From Metellina segmentata (taxonomy: Eukaryota > Arthropoda > Arachnida > Araneae > Tetragnathidae), in contig OX375873.1 of the NCBI GenBank assembly GCA_947359465.1, positions 89,921,978 through 89,985,977 of the forward strand: 64,000 nucleotides of DNA, in the 5' to 3' direction. Below the pieces are notes generated by a model, which worked only from the letters and a program-made list of their open reading frames with translations, did no database searches and was not told the origin of the DNA. Position 1 is the stretch's first letter. Every line of letters begins with the position of its first letter. Position numbers and translations under genes: made by a program. Positions 32,034-42,530 of this stretch are shown here, in pieces.

Positions 32034-33416
32034 GTAAGTTTAAAAGAAAAGACTTGTGGGAAAAGTCAACGCTGTGCTACGCACAAGAACAAAGCTTCGA
32101 CCAAAAATATCAAATGTTTCAATTGTACTCTATCGATCGTTGGAATTTTGCCATGTATTTGTTGAAAAGGCTAATGAAAATTAATAATCACTGTCGTCCT
32201 TGAGTCTGTATCTCTTCAGCAGCTACCTTGAAAGTAAATTAGCAGTCTGGACAGCGAGATCATTGAAAGTTTAGCATCGCACCCTTTGTTCGAACAGTAT
32301 TGCAGTCACGTTAATATTTTCACCCATCTTAACGAATATCTACTGCACACGCTTGGACACTATTAAGATAACCCCCTTACCCTTAAGCTCATTATGTTGT
32401 AATTTATAACACAACAAGCGTATTTTATCCGAAGTATGTTATAATTTTTAACATGCCTGGAACGAAACGAGGTCTATAAAGTAGCAAGCTTCTTTGTATC
32501 ACTGAAACAATTCTACTTGCACTTTATCAGATTGTATAATACGTATGCGCAAACCCGAAAAAGCTAAAAGTGATGGAGAGTAATTTAAATTTCATTTATC
32601 AAATAATGTAACACTATGTAACCAGTTCTCACAGGTCTAATCTCTAAAATTTATATATTTAGATGGCAGTGACGTGCTTAACTTGTCCTCAGTGTAAGCA
32701 ACTATGTGAAGAGTTTTCTTCAAAGATAATATAATTCCAGTGTCTTACGTAATATTGTTAGTGATTATGATCTCAGCAATAAAAGGGAGTATAAAATTAT
32801 TTGCATTCATCTGCAGCATCACATTTAAAGACGCGGCACAGATATCGACGTTATTAGTTTATAGTCGAATGGCAACGGAAATAAACTACATAAAATCGAC
32901 CGTTACTGGATTTATTCGCCAATTTTGCCGTATAGTTTAATATGCTTTTGATTGTAGCTATGGAGGTGGATAATAATGCTAAAACTACACGGAAGAGCAG
33001 TTACAAAAAAGTTCTTCAACGGTCTGATTACAGAATGCAATGATAAATCTGTAAGATCGTTGCACAAAAGGTTCAGCGTTAAAAAATATCGAGTCACCGT
33101 TGAATAATGGAAATAGGATGAAATTGAAGTAGACGTTCAGAATCCAACTGCGGTAACATGAGACTGAGGCGTATTTGCAATGGATTTTATTGTACACGAA
33201 ATCCTCTTACATATTTTTTGCCAATTTTTTTTCATTTAGAAGTGGGGTGGGGGAAATCCATTTATATGGGAATATGTACTATATCCATTGCAAATGGGTT
33301 GAAATAAGGTATGAAATGTAAGAGACGACGCTTTTCCATCCCAAGATGCAAGCAATAAACAAACGTATGTGTTGTGAGCAGGTCCCTTAGTTTCCGGTGT
33401 TTTACTTTTCAAGAGG
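32034..33416. other. Unannotated intron (1.4 kb)
   Basis: AT-rich; no repeat landmark or domain. Confidence 0.5.
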
Positions 33417-33660
33417 CTGGTAGTTAAAATTTATGTCGCAATAGAACCGACACAACGGGGCTGTTGGCGACGGTCCTGGGTCAATATGACGGTCCTGAAA
33501 GGAAAAATCTGAGGACAACACCTCGACATAAGGACAAGACGCCATTTGAGGACACGTTTAAGGTGCAACAGCACCCGCATATTATCGGGTCTTAGGATGG
33601 ACCTAGTTCTAAACTCGCAACTTACCGGTTGCTAATCCTTCACTTTTCCAACTGGCGATA
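33417..33660 (-). repeat. SINE S1-A, internally deleted
   Basis: GGCTGGTAGTTAAAATTT, 'cgacacaacggggctgttgg', 'gacggtcctgggtcaatatg' (partly duplicated), 'gaggacaacacctcg', 'aggtgcaacagcacccgc', 'aaactcgcaacttaccggtt'. Confidence 0.7.
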
Positions 33661-33719
33661 GAGCCTCTTTTACTTTTTAAGAAAACGTTGAATATAATTA
33701 AAACAATTTTTAAGGAAAG

Positions 33720-33905
33720 ATTGATTTTATCTTGATATTGGCTGATTGAGAAATGGGAAATCCCAAACCTCAATTGATAGCATCACTCATAAAAAATTTC
33801 GTGGTACACAAGGTGTCTAATTTTTCATATGCCCTGCTTACTGGACCTCGTATCTACAGTAGCTCACTTGAAAAATATATGTGAATACGGCTAGTGGGAA
33901 AAATA
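33720..33905 (+). repeat. Repeat family R4 (also 34541-34650 and 35207-35265)
   Basis: Shared words: 'ttttaaggaaag', 'caattgatag.atcactc.taa', 'tttcgt.gta', 'aatttttcata' and 'atctacagtagctcac.ttg'. At 34141-35265 the same element is broken by three S1 copies. Confidence 0.5.
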
Positions 33906-34087
33906 TATGTGGAACGGGTTCCCACGTTTACACAAGTATTTTATGGCAACCCTTGCCTTAATTCTGTCTATTCTTCAGAGCACGTCTCCGATAATATTTA
34001 ATCTAATAATCTGAAATATGGCATCAATAAAGCAAGGGAACTTGTATTCAAGACCATTGCATTCGACTTTTTACGACACTGGTCACG

Positions 34088-34146
34088 AATCCTCGCCAAC
34101 AGCCTGTTGCGTTGCCACAATGCGACGTTAATTAACTACCTATCAA
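34088..34146 (+). repeat. SINE S1-A 3' tip
   Basis: 'aatcctcgccaacagcctg', TTGCGTTGCCACAATGCGAC, GTTAATTAACTACCTATC. Confidence 0.65.
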
Positions 34147-34194
34147 CCCTTCCTCTCGACACGCTGAATATAATAACCAAACTTATTTTTAAGG

Positions 34195-34527
34195 TAATGG
34201 TAATGGTAATTTTAGTTAACGTCGTACTAGAGCAACACAACGGGCTATTGACGACGGTCAGGGATCAGTCCCTTGAGGGAAAGATCCGAGGACAACACCT
34301 CGTAATTTTGAACCACGGTCAGATGACGAAGCAACACCTGAGCTGGCACCCCACTCTCCAAACTTCCACGCCAACCCAACGTGAGGACTTTCGGCCACGA
34401 CAGATTTAAGGTGCACCAGCCGCCTCTACACCATACGCTTACAAACATCCATGCCCGTACCCGGATACGAACCAGGAACCTTCCGATCTCGAGGCTAACA
34501 CCTTAACCACTGTACCGGTTGGTCGGC
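34195..34527 (-). repeat. SINE S1-B, full length, 13-bp target duplication
   Basis: Flanked by the direct repeat CTTATTTTTAAGG (34182-34194; 34528-34540). The minus strand reads GGCCGACCAACCGGTACAG, TGGTTAAGGTGTTAGCCTC, GAACCTTCC.. complement, B-box-like GGTTCGTATCC, then the body and the 3' tail ending in (ATTACC)n. S1-B differs from S1-A in its head and in 'cggccgaaagtcctcacg'. Inserted into R4. Confidence 0.92.
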
Positions 34528-34651
34528 CTTATTTTTAAGGAAAGTCGTTTATTATAACGATTTTGTCTAAGAAATATGAAAATTGTAGATCTAAATTGAT
34601 AGTAACACTCCTTATAAAGTTTCGTACTGGATAATATATAAATTTTCATAT

Positions 34652-34978
34652 AGGCTGGACCGGTATAGTGGTTAAGGTGTTAGCCTCTAGATCGGAAGGT
34701 TCCTGGTTCGAATCCGGGCCCGGGCATGGATGTTTGTAAACGTATGGTGTAGAGGCGGCTGGTGCACCTTAAATCTGTCGTGGCCGAAAGTCCTCACGTT
34801 GGGTTGGCGTGGAAGTTTGGAGAGGGGGGTGCCAGTTCAGGTGTTGCTTCGTCATCTGACCGTGATTCAAAATTACGAGGTGTTGTCCTCGAATCTTTCC
34901 CTTAGGGGACTGGTTCCGGACCGTCGTCAATGGCCCGTTGTGTTGCTCTGGTACGACGTTAACTAAAAGTACCATTAC
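34652..34978 (+). repeat. SINE S1-B, full length
   Basis: Pol III promoter parts are intact: A-box-like TAGTGGTTAAGG (34666-34677) and a perfect B box GGTTCGAATCC (34705-34715). The tRNA-derived head is followed by GGCTGGTGCACCTTAAATC, 'gtggccgaaagtcctcac', and ends GTACGACGTTAACTAAAAG with a CCATTACC tail. Lies head to head with the copy at 34195. Target duplication not resolved. Confidence 0.9.
34666..34715 (+). promoter_or_regulatory. Internal RNA polymerase III promoter (A and B boxes) of an S1-B SINE
   Basis: A box 34666-34677 (TAGTGGTTAAGG) and B box 34705-34715 (GGTTCGAATCC), spaced as in tRNA genes. It is part of a SINE, not a functional tRNA: the cloverleaf does not close after the B box. 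Confidence 0.75.
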
Positions 34979-35084
34979 CCCCCATTACCTTATTCTACAA
35001 AAACATTTTGTTTTCAACGGACTGAAATTCGATAACTCTAAGATGACGATTAGAAATTATTACACCGAAAAAACGGTCATCTGA

Positions 35085-35206
35085 CCGTGGTACAAACTGA
35101 CGAGGTGTTGGACTCGGTTCTCTCCCTTCGGGATTGATCCCGGACCATCGACATAACCCATTGTGTTGCTCCGGTGCGACGTTAATTCAATTACCAGCTA
35201 CCTACC
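35085..35206 (+). repeat. SINE S1-A 3' third
   Basis: GGTCATCTGACCGTGG, 'tcccttcgggattgatcccg', 'tgtgttgctccggtgcgacg', 'ttaattcaattacc'. Confidence 0.75.
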
Positions 35207-35638
35207 ATATACGCTTGACTGTCTTCCCATCTACAGTAGCTCACCTTGGGAAAAGGTTTCAGTGAGTACGTGTCTCCACTTTTGCTGAAGTATTTCCTGC
35301 TAGCGTCTTCCTAATGACGAAAATGCGGAGCGTGTGGATTAACGGCCTCAACTATGTTAACGAGGTGCGGAATCCAACTGAGATCCCCGGGTGGACGCAT
35401 AATGCAAGGCGACTTTCATGCCAACGTTTCCGTTGAGCGCACGTCGTTTTACGCAATCGCATCACTGAGCTTCTAGTGAATGAGAGCAATCCGGAATACC
35501 TACAGCGATTCACTCCCACAGTGTGCAATATCGGGTCCCCTTTCCTGTTAAAACACCTGGTACTAAAACAAGATTCCCCCACTCTTCAAGCTAAAGAAAA
35601 ATTAAGATCTTTTTAAGGCTATATTTCACACAGATCGG
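35207..35638. other. Unannotated, R4 fragment at the left
   Basis: 35207-35265 belongs to R4. The remainder has a 76-codon minus frame without known motifs. Confidence 0.45.
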
Positions 35639-35970
35639 TAATGGTAATGGTAATTTTAGTTAACGTCGTACTTGAGCAACACAACGGGCTATTGACGACG
35701 GTCCGGGATCAATCCCTTAAGAGAAAGATCGGAGGACAGCACCTCGTAATTTTGAACCACGGTCAGATGACAAAGCAACACCTGAGCTGGCACCTCACTC
35801 TCCAAACTTCCACGCCAATCCAACGTGAGGACTTTCGGCCAAGACAGATTTAAGGTGCACCAGCCGCCTCTACACCATACGCTTACAAACATCCATGCCC
35901 GGACCCGGATTCGAACCAGGAACCTTCCTATCTAGAGGCTAACACCTTAACATCTATACAGGTTGGTCGG
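35639..35970 (-). repeat. SINE S1-B, full length, 12-bp target duplication
   Basis: Direct repeat CACACAGATCGG at 35627-35638 and 35971-35982. The B box GGTTCGAATCC is intact on the minus strand; (GGTAAT)n-type tail at the left. Very similar to the copies at 34195 and 39931. Confidence 0.93.
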
Positions 35971-36699
35971 CACACAGATCGGAAAAGATTTACCCGTGAA
36001 TCACATAACAGACTTTTCATGAGTGTTATGTTGGGTGTCAAGGAACCATTTTATTCAAGTAAATTTTAGCTAACTAGGGGGCTCCGCCCCCTGCTCGCTT
36101 ACGCTCGCCAACCCCCGGGGATTGCTGCGCAATCCCATTTGGTTTGCTTCGCAAACCAACACTCCTGTCACAGATACCATTTGGTTTGCTTCGCAAACCA
36201 ACATTACTTTCACAGAGTGAAACTATCTGAATAATTCGTATTATGCTGATTTCACTTTCCGGTTCATGACGTCACAGCGAGGGCTTCGCTGCGTCTCGCT
36301 TACGCTCGCCGACCCCGGGGATTGCTACGCAATCCGTTTGGTTTGCTTTCTCAAACCAATACTTCTTTCGCAAGTGATTTAACTTTTTTTTTGCTTTAAC
36401 ACTTAATGCACCCTAAACTAATAGCCGCATCAGTAAAAAATCTTCTGCATCTTGTTCCCTGTACAATTTTAACTAAACATTGTTAATATCCAAACTTTAC
36501 GATCTGTACTTTGTCGGTAAACTGTCTTGAAAACAGAGGGAAAAAAGCGAGCCTTTTTCCTCGCCAAATAAAAAGAAATCGTTTTTATGGCAATTGTTGC
36601 TACGATAAATTTGATATCTGGCAAACCCGATAGTCAAAAGTGTAACCCACTACTGCTTTCGGAAGCAGCTATGCGAACTGAAAAATACGAAATTTGTGT

Positions 36700-37215
36700 C
36701 ACCAACTTTTGATTGCATCGAATTTATTTATGAACCAATTTTAAAAATAATTGTACCGTAAGAAAGAGTATATTCTGAGGTATACTGCAATATTTTTAAA
36801 ATTAAAAATTAACAGTAATACTATACAGATATGACCATTTTAGTTTTGTATCGGAAGTTACGATCTGAAAGTTCCAAAAATTGTATGACCCACTTTTATT
36901 TGCATCGATTTTATTTATTAACCAATTTGAAAAATAATTGTACCATAAGAAAGAGTGTAATGTAATGTATTCAGTGATGTTTTCAAATTTAAAAAATAAT
37001 GGCTTTTGCCGTAGACAAAACGGTTTTAACAATAAGTAGCGAAAATATCCAAAGATTCCGAATTTTGTATGACGAACTTTTGATCGCATCCAATTTAATT
37101 ATTAACCGATTTCAAAAATAATAGTACCGTAAGAAAGAGTATATTCTGAGGTATACTGCTATATTTTAAAAATTAAAAACTAATAGTAATTAGATATAGA
37201 TACGGCAGTTTTAAA
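36700..37215. repeat. About 185-bp tandem repeats, roughly 2.8 copies, inside Helitron copy 3
   Basis: Units share 'tttgatcgcatc.aattta', 'ttaaccaattt.aaaaataat', 'gtaccgtaagaaagagtata' and 'ttctgaggtatactg'. The middle unit is more diverged. Confidence 0.75.
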
Positions 37216-37579
37216 AAAAAGTAACAAAAATGTCCCGATTTTTCCCGAATTTCAAAAAAATATTATCAAGAACCACATTTAAATTTCAAAAAAAACTCGA
37301 CGAGCTGCAAAAATTTACGTTGAGAGGTACTCTTAAAAAAAAACTCACGACTAAAGACTGAAATTTTGAATGTGTTTTGCTCACTCGCGGAAGAAATTTC
37401 ACTTCTTCAACTTTAACACTTAATAAAACCTAAACTAATAGCTGCATCAGAAAAAAATCTTAATAATTATCCAGGGAATACGATGAAGAACAAAGCATGT
37501 TAATTTCATATTTTTCCGATCAGTACTTTCTCGGGAAACCGTCTAAGAATGGAGCTAAACAACAAAAATTTCAATTCTT

Positions 37580-37603
37580 CGGCGGCGGCGGCGGCGGCGG
37601 CGG
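37580..37603. repeat. (CGG)n microsatellite
   Basis: About seven perfect CGG triplets near the 5' end of Helitron copy 3, striking in AT-rich DNA. Confidence 0.9.
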
Positions 37604-37702
37604 TAACTTTTTTTTAATATAGAGAGACTTATAATAATAGCCCGTTGTTTAGCTCCAGCGCGATGTTTATTAAAAATACCATAGCTAACTTATAAATACT
37701 AT

Positions 37703-37889
37703 AGTAATGGTAATGGTAATTTTGTTAACGTCGTACTAGAGCAACACAACGGGCTATTGACGACGGTCCGGGATCAGTCCCTTAAGGGAATGATCCGAGG
37801 ACAACACCTCGTAATTTTGAACCACGGTCAGATGACGAAGCAACACCTGAGCTGGCACCCCACTCTCCAAACTTCCATGCCAACCCAAC
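37703..37889 (-). repeat. SINE S1-B, 5' truncated, 12-bp target duplication
   Basis: Direct repeat TATAAATACTAT at 37691-37702 and 37890-37901. The copy holds the 3' part only (from CGTTGGGTTGGCATGG to the tail); the tRNA head is missing and the break coincides with the duplication, so it inserted in truncated form. Confidence 0.9.
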
Positions 37890-38060
37890 TATAAATACTA
37901 TGAGTACGTATAGTGAGTAATGTATAAAAAAAGTCATACTTGAAAATTCTTGTAAGCAGAAAATTCAACTTGATATTTTCAACTATGGCATTAGCCATTG
38001 AGTAAGCCATTGACTAAGAGCTGATTGATTAGTTTAAAATTGATACGAAAAAATTAACTA

Positions 38061-38146
38061 CGGTAGTCCAGTTGATATAGTCGCGGCGGATTAGCAACTG
38101 GGGATTGCGAATTCGAAACTCTATCCAACCAAAGACCGTCGTGAAT
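38061..38146 (+). repeat. SINE S1-A head fragment
   Basis: 'acggtagtccagttgatata', 'cgcggcggattagcaactgg', 'gcgaattcgaaactctatcc', 'aaccaaagaccgtcgtgaat'. Confidence 0.7.
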
Positions 38147-38475
38147 GTAACTTTCCAATTCTTATATGAATACAAAAATAACTTGCCAATTCTTATGTGA
38201 TTTCTAGTATAACCTGCCAATTCGTATGCAACTACTAATGTAACTTGCCTATTCTTCTGTACTTTTATGCGACTGTTAATGTAATTTGCTAATTCTTATG
38301 TGACTAACAATATAACATTTTTCTTATGTGATTGTTTGCTTGACTTGCTAATTCTTATTGTAAATTCTAGTGCTCACTTGCTAATTTTTATGTGACTACT
38401 AATGTAACTTACTAATTCTTATGTGATTGCTAGAGTAACTTGGTGTAATTCCTAACGCGACAACTAATGTAATTC
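38146..38475 (+). repeat. Degenerate minisatellite, unit about 30-36 bp
   Basis: Repeated words 'aatgtaacttgc.aattctt' and 'atgtga.t.cta' occur about nine times with indels. Starts where the S1 head breaks off. Confidence 0.75.
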
Positions 38476-39692
38476 GAAAAGGGTCATAAATATCAAAGCT
38501 TGACGAAAATTTTTAAAAGCATTAATCGTTTTATCCATTTTGATCTCTTGTGTGTTTGATGCTAGCTAGCAACACAAGTTTTGAATTCGGAATTGAAGAA
38601 TAAAATTTGTATTCAGCAACAAATCAATAACGAACCAACTGGTATTTTACTGCAATAAATGAAGGTCTTGGTATATGTATAAAAAATACAAGATACTTGA
38701 AAATTCTTGTAAGCAGACAATTCAACTTGATACTTTTTCAACTATGGCATTAGCCATTCTAAGAGCTGATTGATTCGTTTAAAATTGATACGAAAAATTA
38801 TTACTGAATACATTTCATGAAGTTATAGAAACGTAAATATTGATGAAAAATCAATAGGACAGTACTAAGAAACTTACACTATGAAAACCTTCGCAGTGCA
38901 AAAGGTAGACAATCCGCTGTTATATGCAGCACAAAGTCGGAGGAGCTTTAAAAATAATCTTCTCATTTCTTATTCACAGACACACTGAAACATTCAGCAG
39001 CCTTTTTAAAATATCCCATTAACTCGAACAATGTATTCAGAATTTCAAGAGTTCATTTATAGGGAATAAAACGTATTATGAAGGAAAGAACTTTGAGTAA
39101 AAGCGATTTAAAACTTCGACGAATTCAATTGTTTTCAGAATTATTGATATCAGGCTTCTTTCACAAGACTATCGGTAAATGGGATGAATTTTAAGTAAGT
39201 GTGTGTTGTGTCTCCCTTGGAACGAAATGCTAAATTTTACCTGCGGAATAACAGAGTTTACTTTTGAATAAAATCAATTTAGTTATTTTAAAACGGGTAT
39301 AATTGGGACATTCTTCGATTGCTGCTTTTAACATTTTATTCTATAATACTGAAAGTAGTCTTACTGTTTTTGTGTATTACTACTTTAAACATTTCTGTAA
39401 AATATAAATATATCATTATTTTATCTGCTGTAGAACAGGTTTTACTTTGAATAGGATAAATACAGTTATTTTGAAACAGGTGTAATGGGGTATTTTATTG
39501 ATTGTTTTAGCATTTTATTTATAATACGATAGGTATATTTACTGTTTTTTACAAAACTATAAGTATAAATATTTTGCTATTTTGTAACTGTATAACATAT
39601 TTAACTTTCAATAAGATTAATGTAGTTAAGGTATAATGGGATATTATCTGTGATTGAAAATAGTATGTTATTTATATTTAACTAGCATATAG
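38476..39692. other. Unannotated intron (1.2 kb)
   Basis: 38680-38810 repeats part of 37920-38050 ('cttgaaaattcttgtaagca', 'caacttgatat.ttcaac', 'atggcattagccatt'), a diverged duplication 750 bp apart. Otherwise AT-rich and featureless. Confidence 0.55.
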
Positions 39693-39815
39693 GGTAACTA
39701 CTTTAATAGGGTAATAGACAGTTGGAACGCGTTGCCAGAAAATATAGTTAATTCAAAGGGAGTGTACGAATTTAAGACACAATTGGATAGTCAGTGGGAA
39801 TTGGAGAATTCATAA
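39693..39815 (+). pseudogene. CR1-like LINE, last 40 codons of ORF2
   Basis: The frame opens after a TAG and reads NYFNRVIDSWNALPENIV, then VYEFKTQLDSQW and a TAA. F.NRVID.WN.LP..IV......FK..LD..W is the conserved C-terminus of CR1-type LINE polyproteins. The following 60 bp ('ggaccagccttgttgggctt', 'cctgtagctggtcg', then TTGTATTTGTAT) fits the short 3' UTR. 5'-truncated dead copy. Confidence 0.85.
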
Positions 39816-39930
39816 ACAAAGGACCAGCCTTGTTGGGCTTGAGCCTGTAGCTGGTCGTCAATATTTGTATTTGTATATCCAAACCCCGAACATCCTGCAA
39901 TAAACTTTCCTAATTACTTATATATATTGA

Positions 39931-40266
39931 CTCCGACCAACCGGTATAGTGGTTAAGGTGTTAGCCTCGAGATCGGAAGGTTCCTGGTTCGAATCCGGGC
40001 CCGGGCATGGATGTTTGTAAACGTATGGTGTAGAGGCGGCTGGTGCACCTTAAATCTGTCGTGGCCGAAAGTCCTCACGTCGGGTTGGTGTGGAAGTTTG
40101 GAGAGTGGGGTGCCAGTTCAGGTGTTGTTTCGTCATCTGACCGTGGTTCAAAATTACGAGGTGTTGTCCTCGGATCTTTCCCTTAAGGGACTGATCCCGG
40201 ACCGTCGTCAATAGCCCGTTGTGTTGCTCTAGTACTACGTTAACTACAAAAAATACCAAAATTACC
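39931..40266 (+). repeat. SINE S1-B, full length
   Basis: CTCCGACCAACCGGTATAG, TGGTTAAGGTGTTAGCCTC, B box GGTTCGAATCC, full body, GTACTACGTTAACTAC, and a tail of AAAAAATACCAAAATTACC. Intact polymerase III boxes. Flanking duplication not identified. Confidence 0.9.
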
Positions 40267-41435
40267 TCCATTTTTATAACTTATTTTTATCTATTTGTAA
40301 TCATACTTACACATTCATAGATTTCATACCTCTAAATGAAATAAAAGTACTCAAAAACATACTTGTTTACTTTGTTGCTAATTTTTATTTCCTATATTTA
40401 TTGCTATTTTTGCTATTTTTGCTATTTTTGCTATTTTTATTTTATGCATGACAAAAAGCACGCCTCTGTCATGTTACCACAATTAGATTCTAAACGTCTA
40501 CTTCAATTTCACTTCGTTTCCTTGGTCAAAGGCGATTCGGTATTTTTTGACGCCTAAAAACCTACAATCTCGCTCGTATTTTATTTTCTGCGCTGTTTTA
40601 TGTCTTCCAGATTTTTCAATGTTTTCTGCCTACAGACATTTAAGAAATTCCATTAGTTTTAGCAATATTATGCAGCTTCAAGCTAAGTATGTTTAAACTG
40701 ATCGTCAAATTTGGCGAATGTCTCCCCTGATTGTCGATTTTACATTGTTTGTATCTGTTGTAGGCCACAAGTAAATAACGTTGATTTCCGTATCGATGTT
40801 GATGAGATATCATCTTTTGGTACTATAGGTATTCTTACTGTTTTTACATTCCTTGAAAAACAAATGTCTTATCTCTTTACATACCTCGCTGACAAGGCGA
40901 CGACATTAAACCTTTGCGAAAAAGTATATAAGTTCGCTTTAAAAAAATTGCTTGTATCAGTAGCAAAATTTATCGCTACAATTCCAGTTCCGACACACGA
41001 AATTTGGATTAATTTTTAACTCACAATAAATCAATTCTGAGTTTTCATTTTCCGACGACAAGGGTAATAAGACATACGTTTGTCGTTAACGAGGTCCCAT
41101 ATCATTAAGTCTCGCAAATTCTGACAGTTTCAACAAGATGAAAGTGGTAAAAATGCTGGACGGAAGAGATAAAAAAAAAACCTCCGCTCTCAAGATATTT
41201 GAAGATGGCGGTCCGTTTTTTTAAACGCGCCATCAAAAAGACAAGAAAGAAATCTCGAGATAAATTATTGCGGCGGTTAAATTCATTGCTCAATGATTCA
41301 CATATATTTTTCGTAAAATTGACGGCGGTTGTTCTGGTAATGGACTCGCCTCGTCGATTAACTGGGATGCCTTGGCAAGATATTCGATTTTTTTCATTCT
41401 GTTCGCTTCGTCCAGTAAATCATTTCTTTCTTGAC
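40267..41435. other. Unannotated intron with a 10-bp tandem repeat
   Basis: Contains TGCTATTTTT x about 4 at 40401-40440. A 102-codon plus frame (40711-41019) is AT-rich, has no recognised motif and no splice context. Confidence 0.5.
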
Positions 41436-41732
41436 GGGTGATTTCTTTTTCTGCCAGTAAACTTCACAAAAGCTGTTTCATTCGTCTCCCCCGACTGTTT
41501 CATTTAGAAAGACGGGTAATGCACGAATGTGGATTGAGTTGCTCAATGGTGTATAAATAAACCTATAAATTTATTCTTTTAGCTTCGAAAATACAATCAA
41601 GCTCCCCCTCCCCCTCAAGAGGTTCACTTTACCAGGACAGAGGGGAACTTAATTTTATCTTCGAAACTAAAAGTATAAACTTGTTGGCTTGTTAAAACAG
41701 CAGTGAGAGCAATTGGAATCCACACAAGTGTA
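41436..41732 (+). repeat. Diverged triplication, unit 1
   Basis: 'ttcttgacgggtgatttctt', 'ttcattcgtctcccccgact', 'gaaagacgggtaatg', 'tggattgagttgctc', 'acctataaatttattctttt'. Co-linear with 42165-42530 and 44085-44465. Confidence 0.65.
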
Positions 41733-42164
41733 TAAGGCCCGGTGCACACATCCGGTTTTTCAACGTGGGGCGCCGCTGCCGCAAAGCAAGTGCGGTCTGA
41801 GATACATTAGATCCAATGAAGCAGTGCACACATGCCAATGGTGCCGCTACGTCCAACTTGCGTGCATTTTGCACCGCTGCTCGCCGCACATACATCTCCG
41901 TACTGAAGAACCTTGTTTTCATCCATAAATGGAATATAAACAGTAATTAATAAATGGTTGTATTCAGCAACGTTTATTTTGTATCAAAATATACTTTTTT
42001 GTACACCAAGTAAGCGAAATAAACATGTTTTCTTCGATGGAATAATTATTGCAAATGGCGCGAAATGAGTATTTGCGTTATTTCACTGTTATGTGTGCAT
42101 AGTTGGGCTTCGTTGCCGCAGCGGTGCCGCACGTTGAAAAATCGGATGTGTGCACCGGGCCTTA
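41733..42164. mobile_element. MITE with about 40-bp inverted ends (432 bp)
   Basis: Ends TAAGGCCCGGTGCACACATC, then CG.TTTTTCAACGTG, inverted at the right side. Inside, 'gccgctgccgca' also has an inverted partner. The target duplication is ambiguous (TA/TAA), so Harbinger-like or another TIR group is possible. No ORF. Confidence 0.75.
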
Positions 42165-42530
42165 ACGGACGATTTCTTTTCGTACCAGCTAACTCCACAA
42201 AATCTGTTTCATTCGTCTCGCCCGATTGATTCATTCAAGAAGACAGGTAATGAATAATTACTAGTGCGGATTGTACTTGCTTATTGCTGTTAGTACAAAC
42301 CCAGAAGTGTATACTTTAGTTTAAAAAATACAATTAAAGGCCCCAACACAAAGGGGTAACTACACAGGGTCCACAAAAATATATTGTACCTGAACAATAT
42401 TTCTAATTAATGAACAATTAGGTTTCACACTTTCCATCCTAGTGGGGGTGGGCTTAGTTATATTTTCGAAATATAAAAGTGGAAACTTAGGGTTTGTTTA
42501 AACAACAATGTGGAACTGCAAACCACACTA
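42165..42530 (+). repeat. Diverged triplication, unit 2
   Basis: 'gatttcttttcgtaccagct', 'aactccacaaaatctgtttc', 'attcgtctcgcccgattgat', 'aagaagacaggtaatga', 'gtgcggattgtacttgct'. It sits between the MITE and mariner-like copy 3. Confidence 0.65.

Larger units (their letters stand above)
36074..37627 (-). mobile_element. Helitron-like non-autonomous element, copy 3 (about 1.55 kb)
   Basis: On the minus strand the 3' end is 'taagcgagca', the hairpin GGGGGC-GGA-GCCCCC, CTAG (36077-36074) and T. The 5' end TCTCTCTATATT is at about 37627 (one base uncertain). Subterminal palindromes TTGGTTTGCGAAGCAAACC recur at 36140 and 36180. The interior has 185-bp tandem repeats and a (CGG)n run. Same family of ends as copies 1 and 2, different interior. 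Confidence 0.75.

Noticed and set aside
34653..34730. tRNA gene
   Set aside because: A and B boxes are present but the acceptor arm does not close and the sequence continues into the S1 body; the same head recurs in every S1-B copy.
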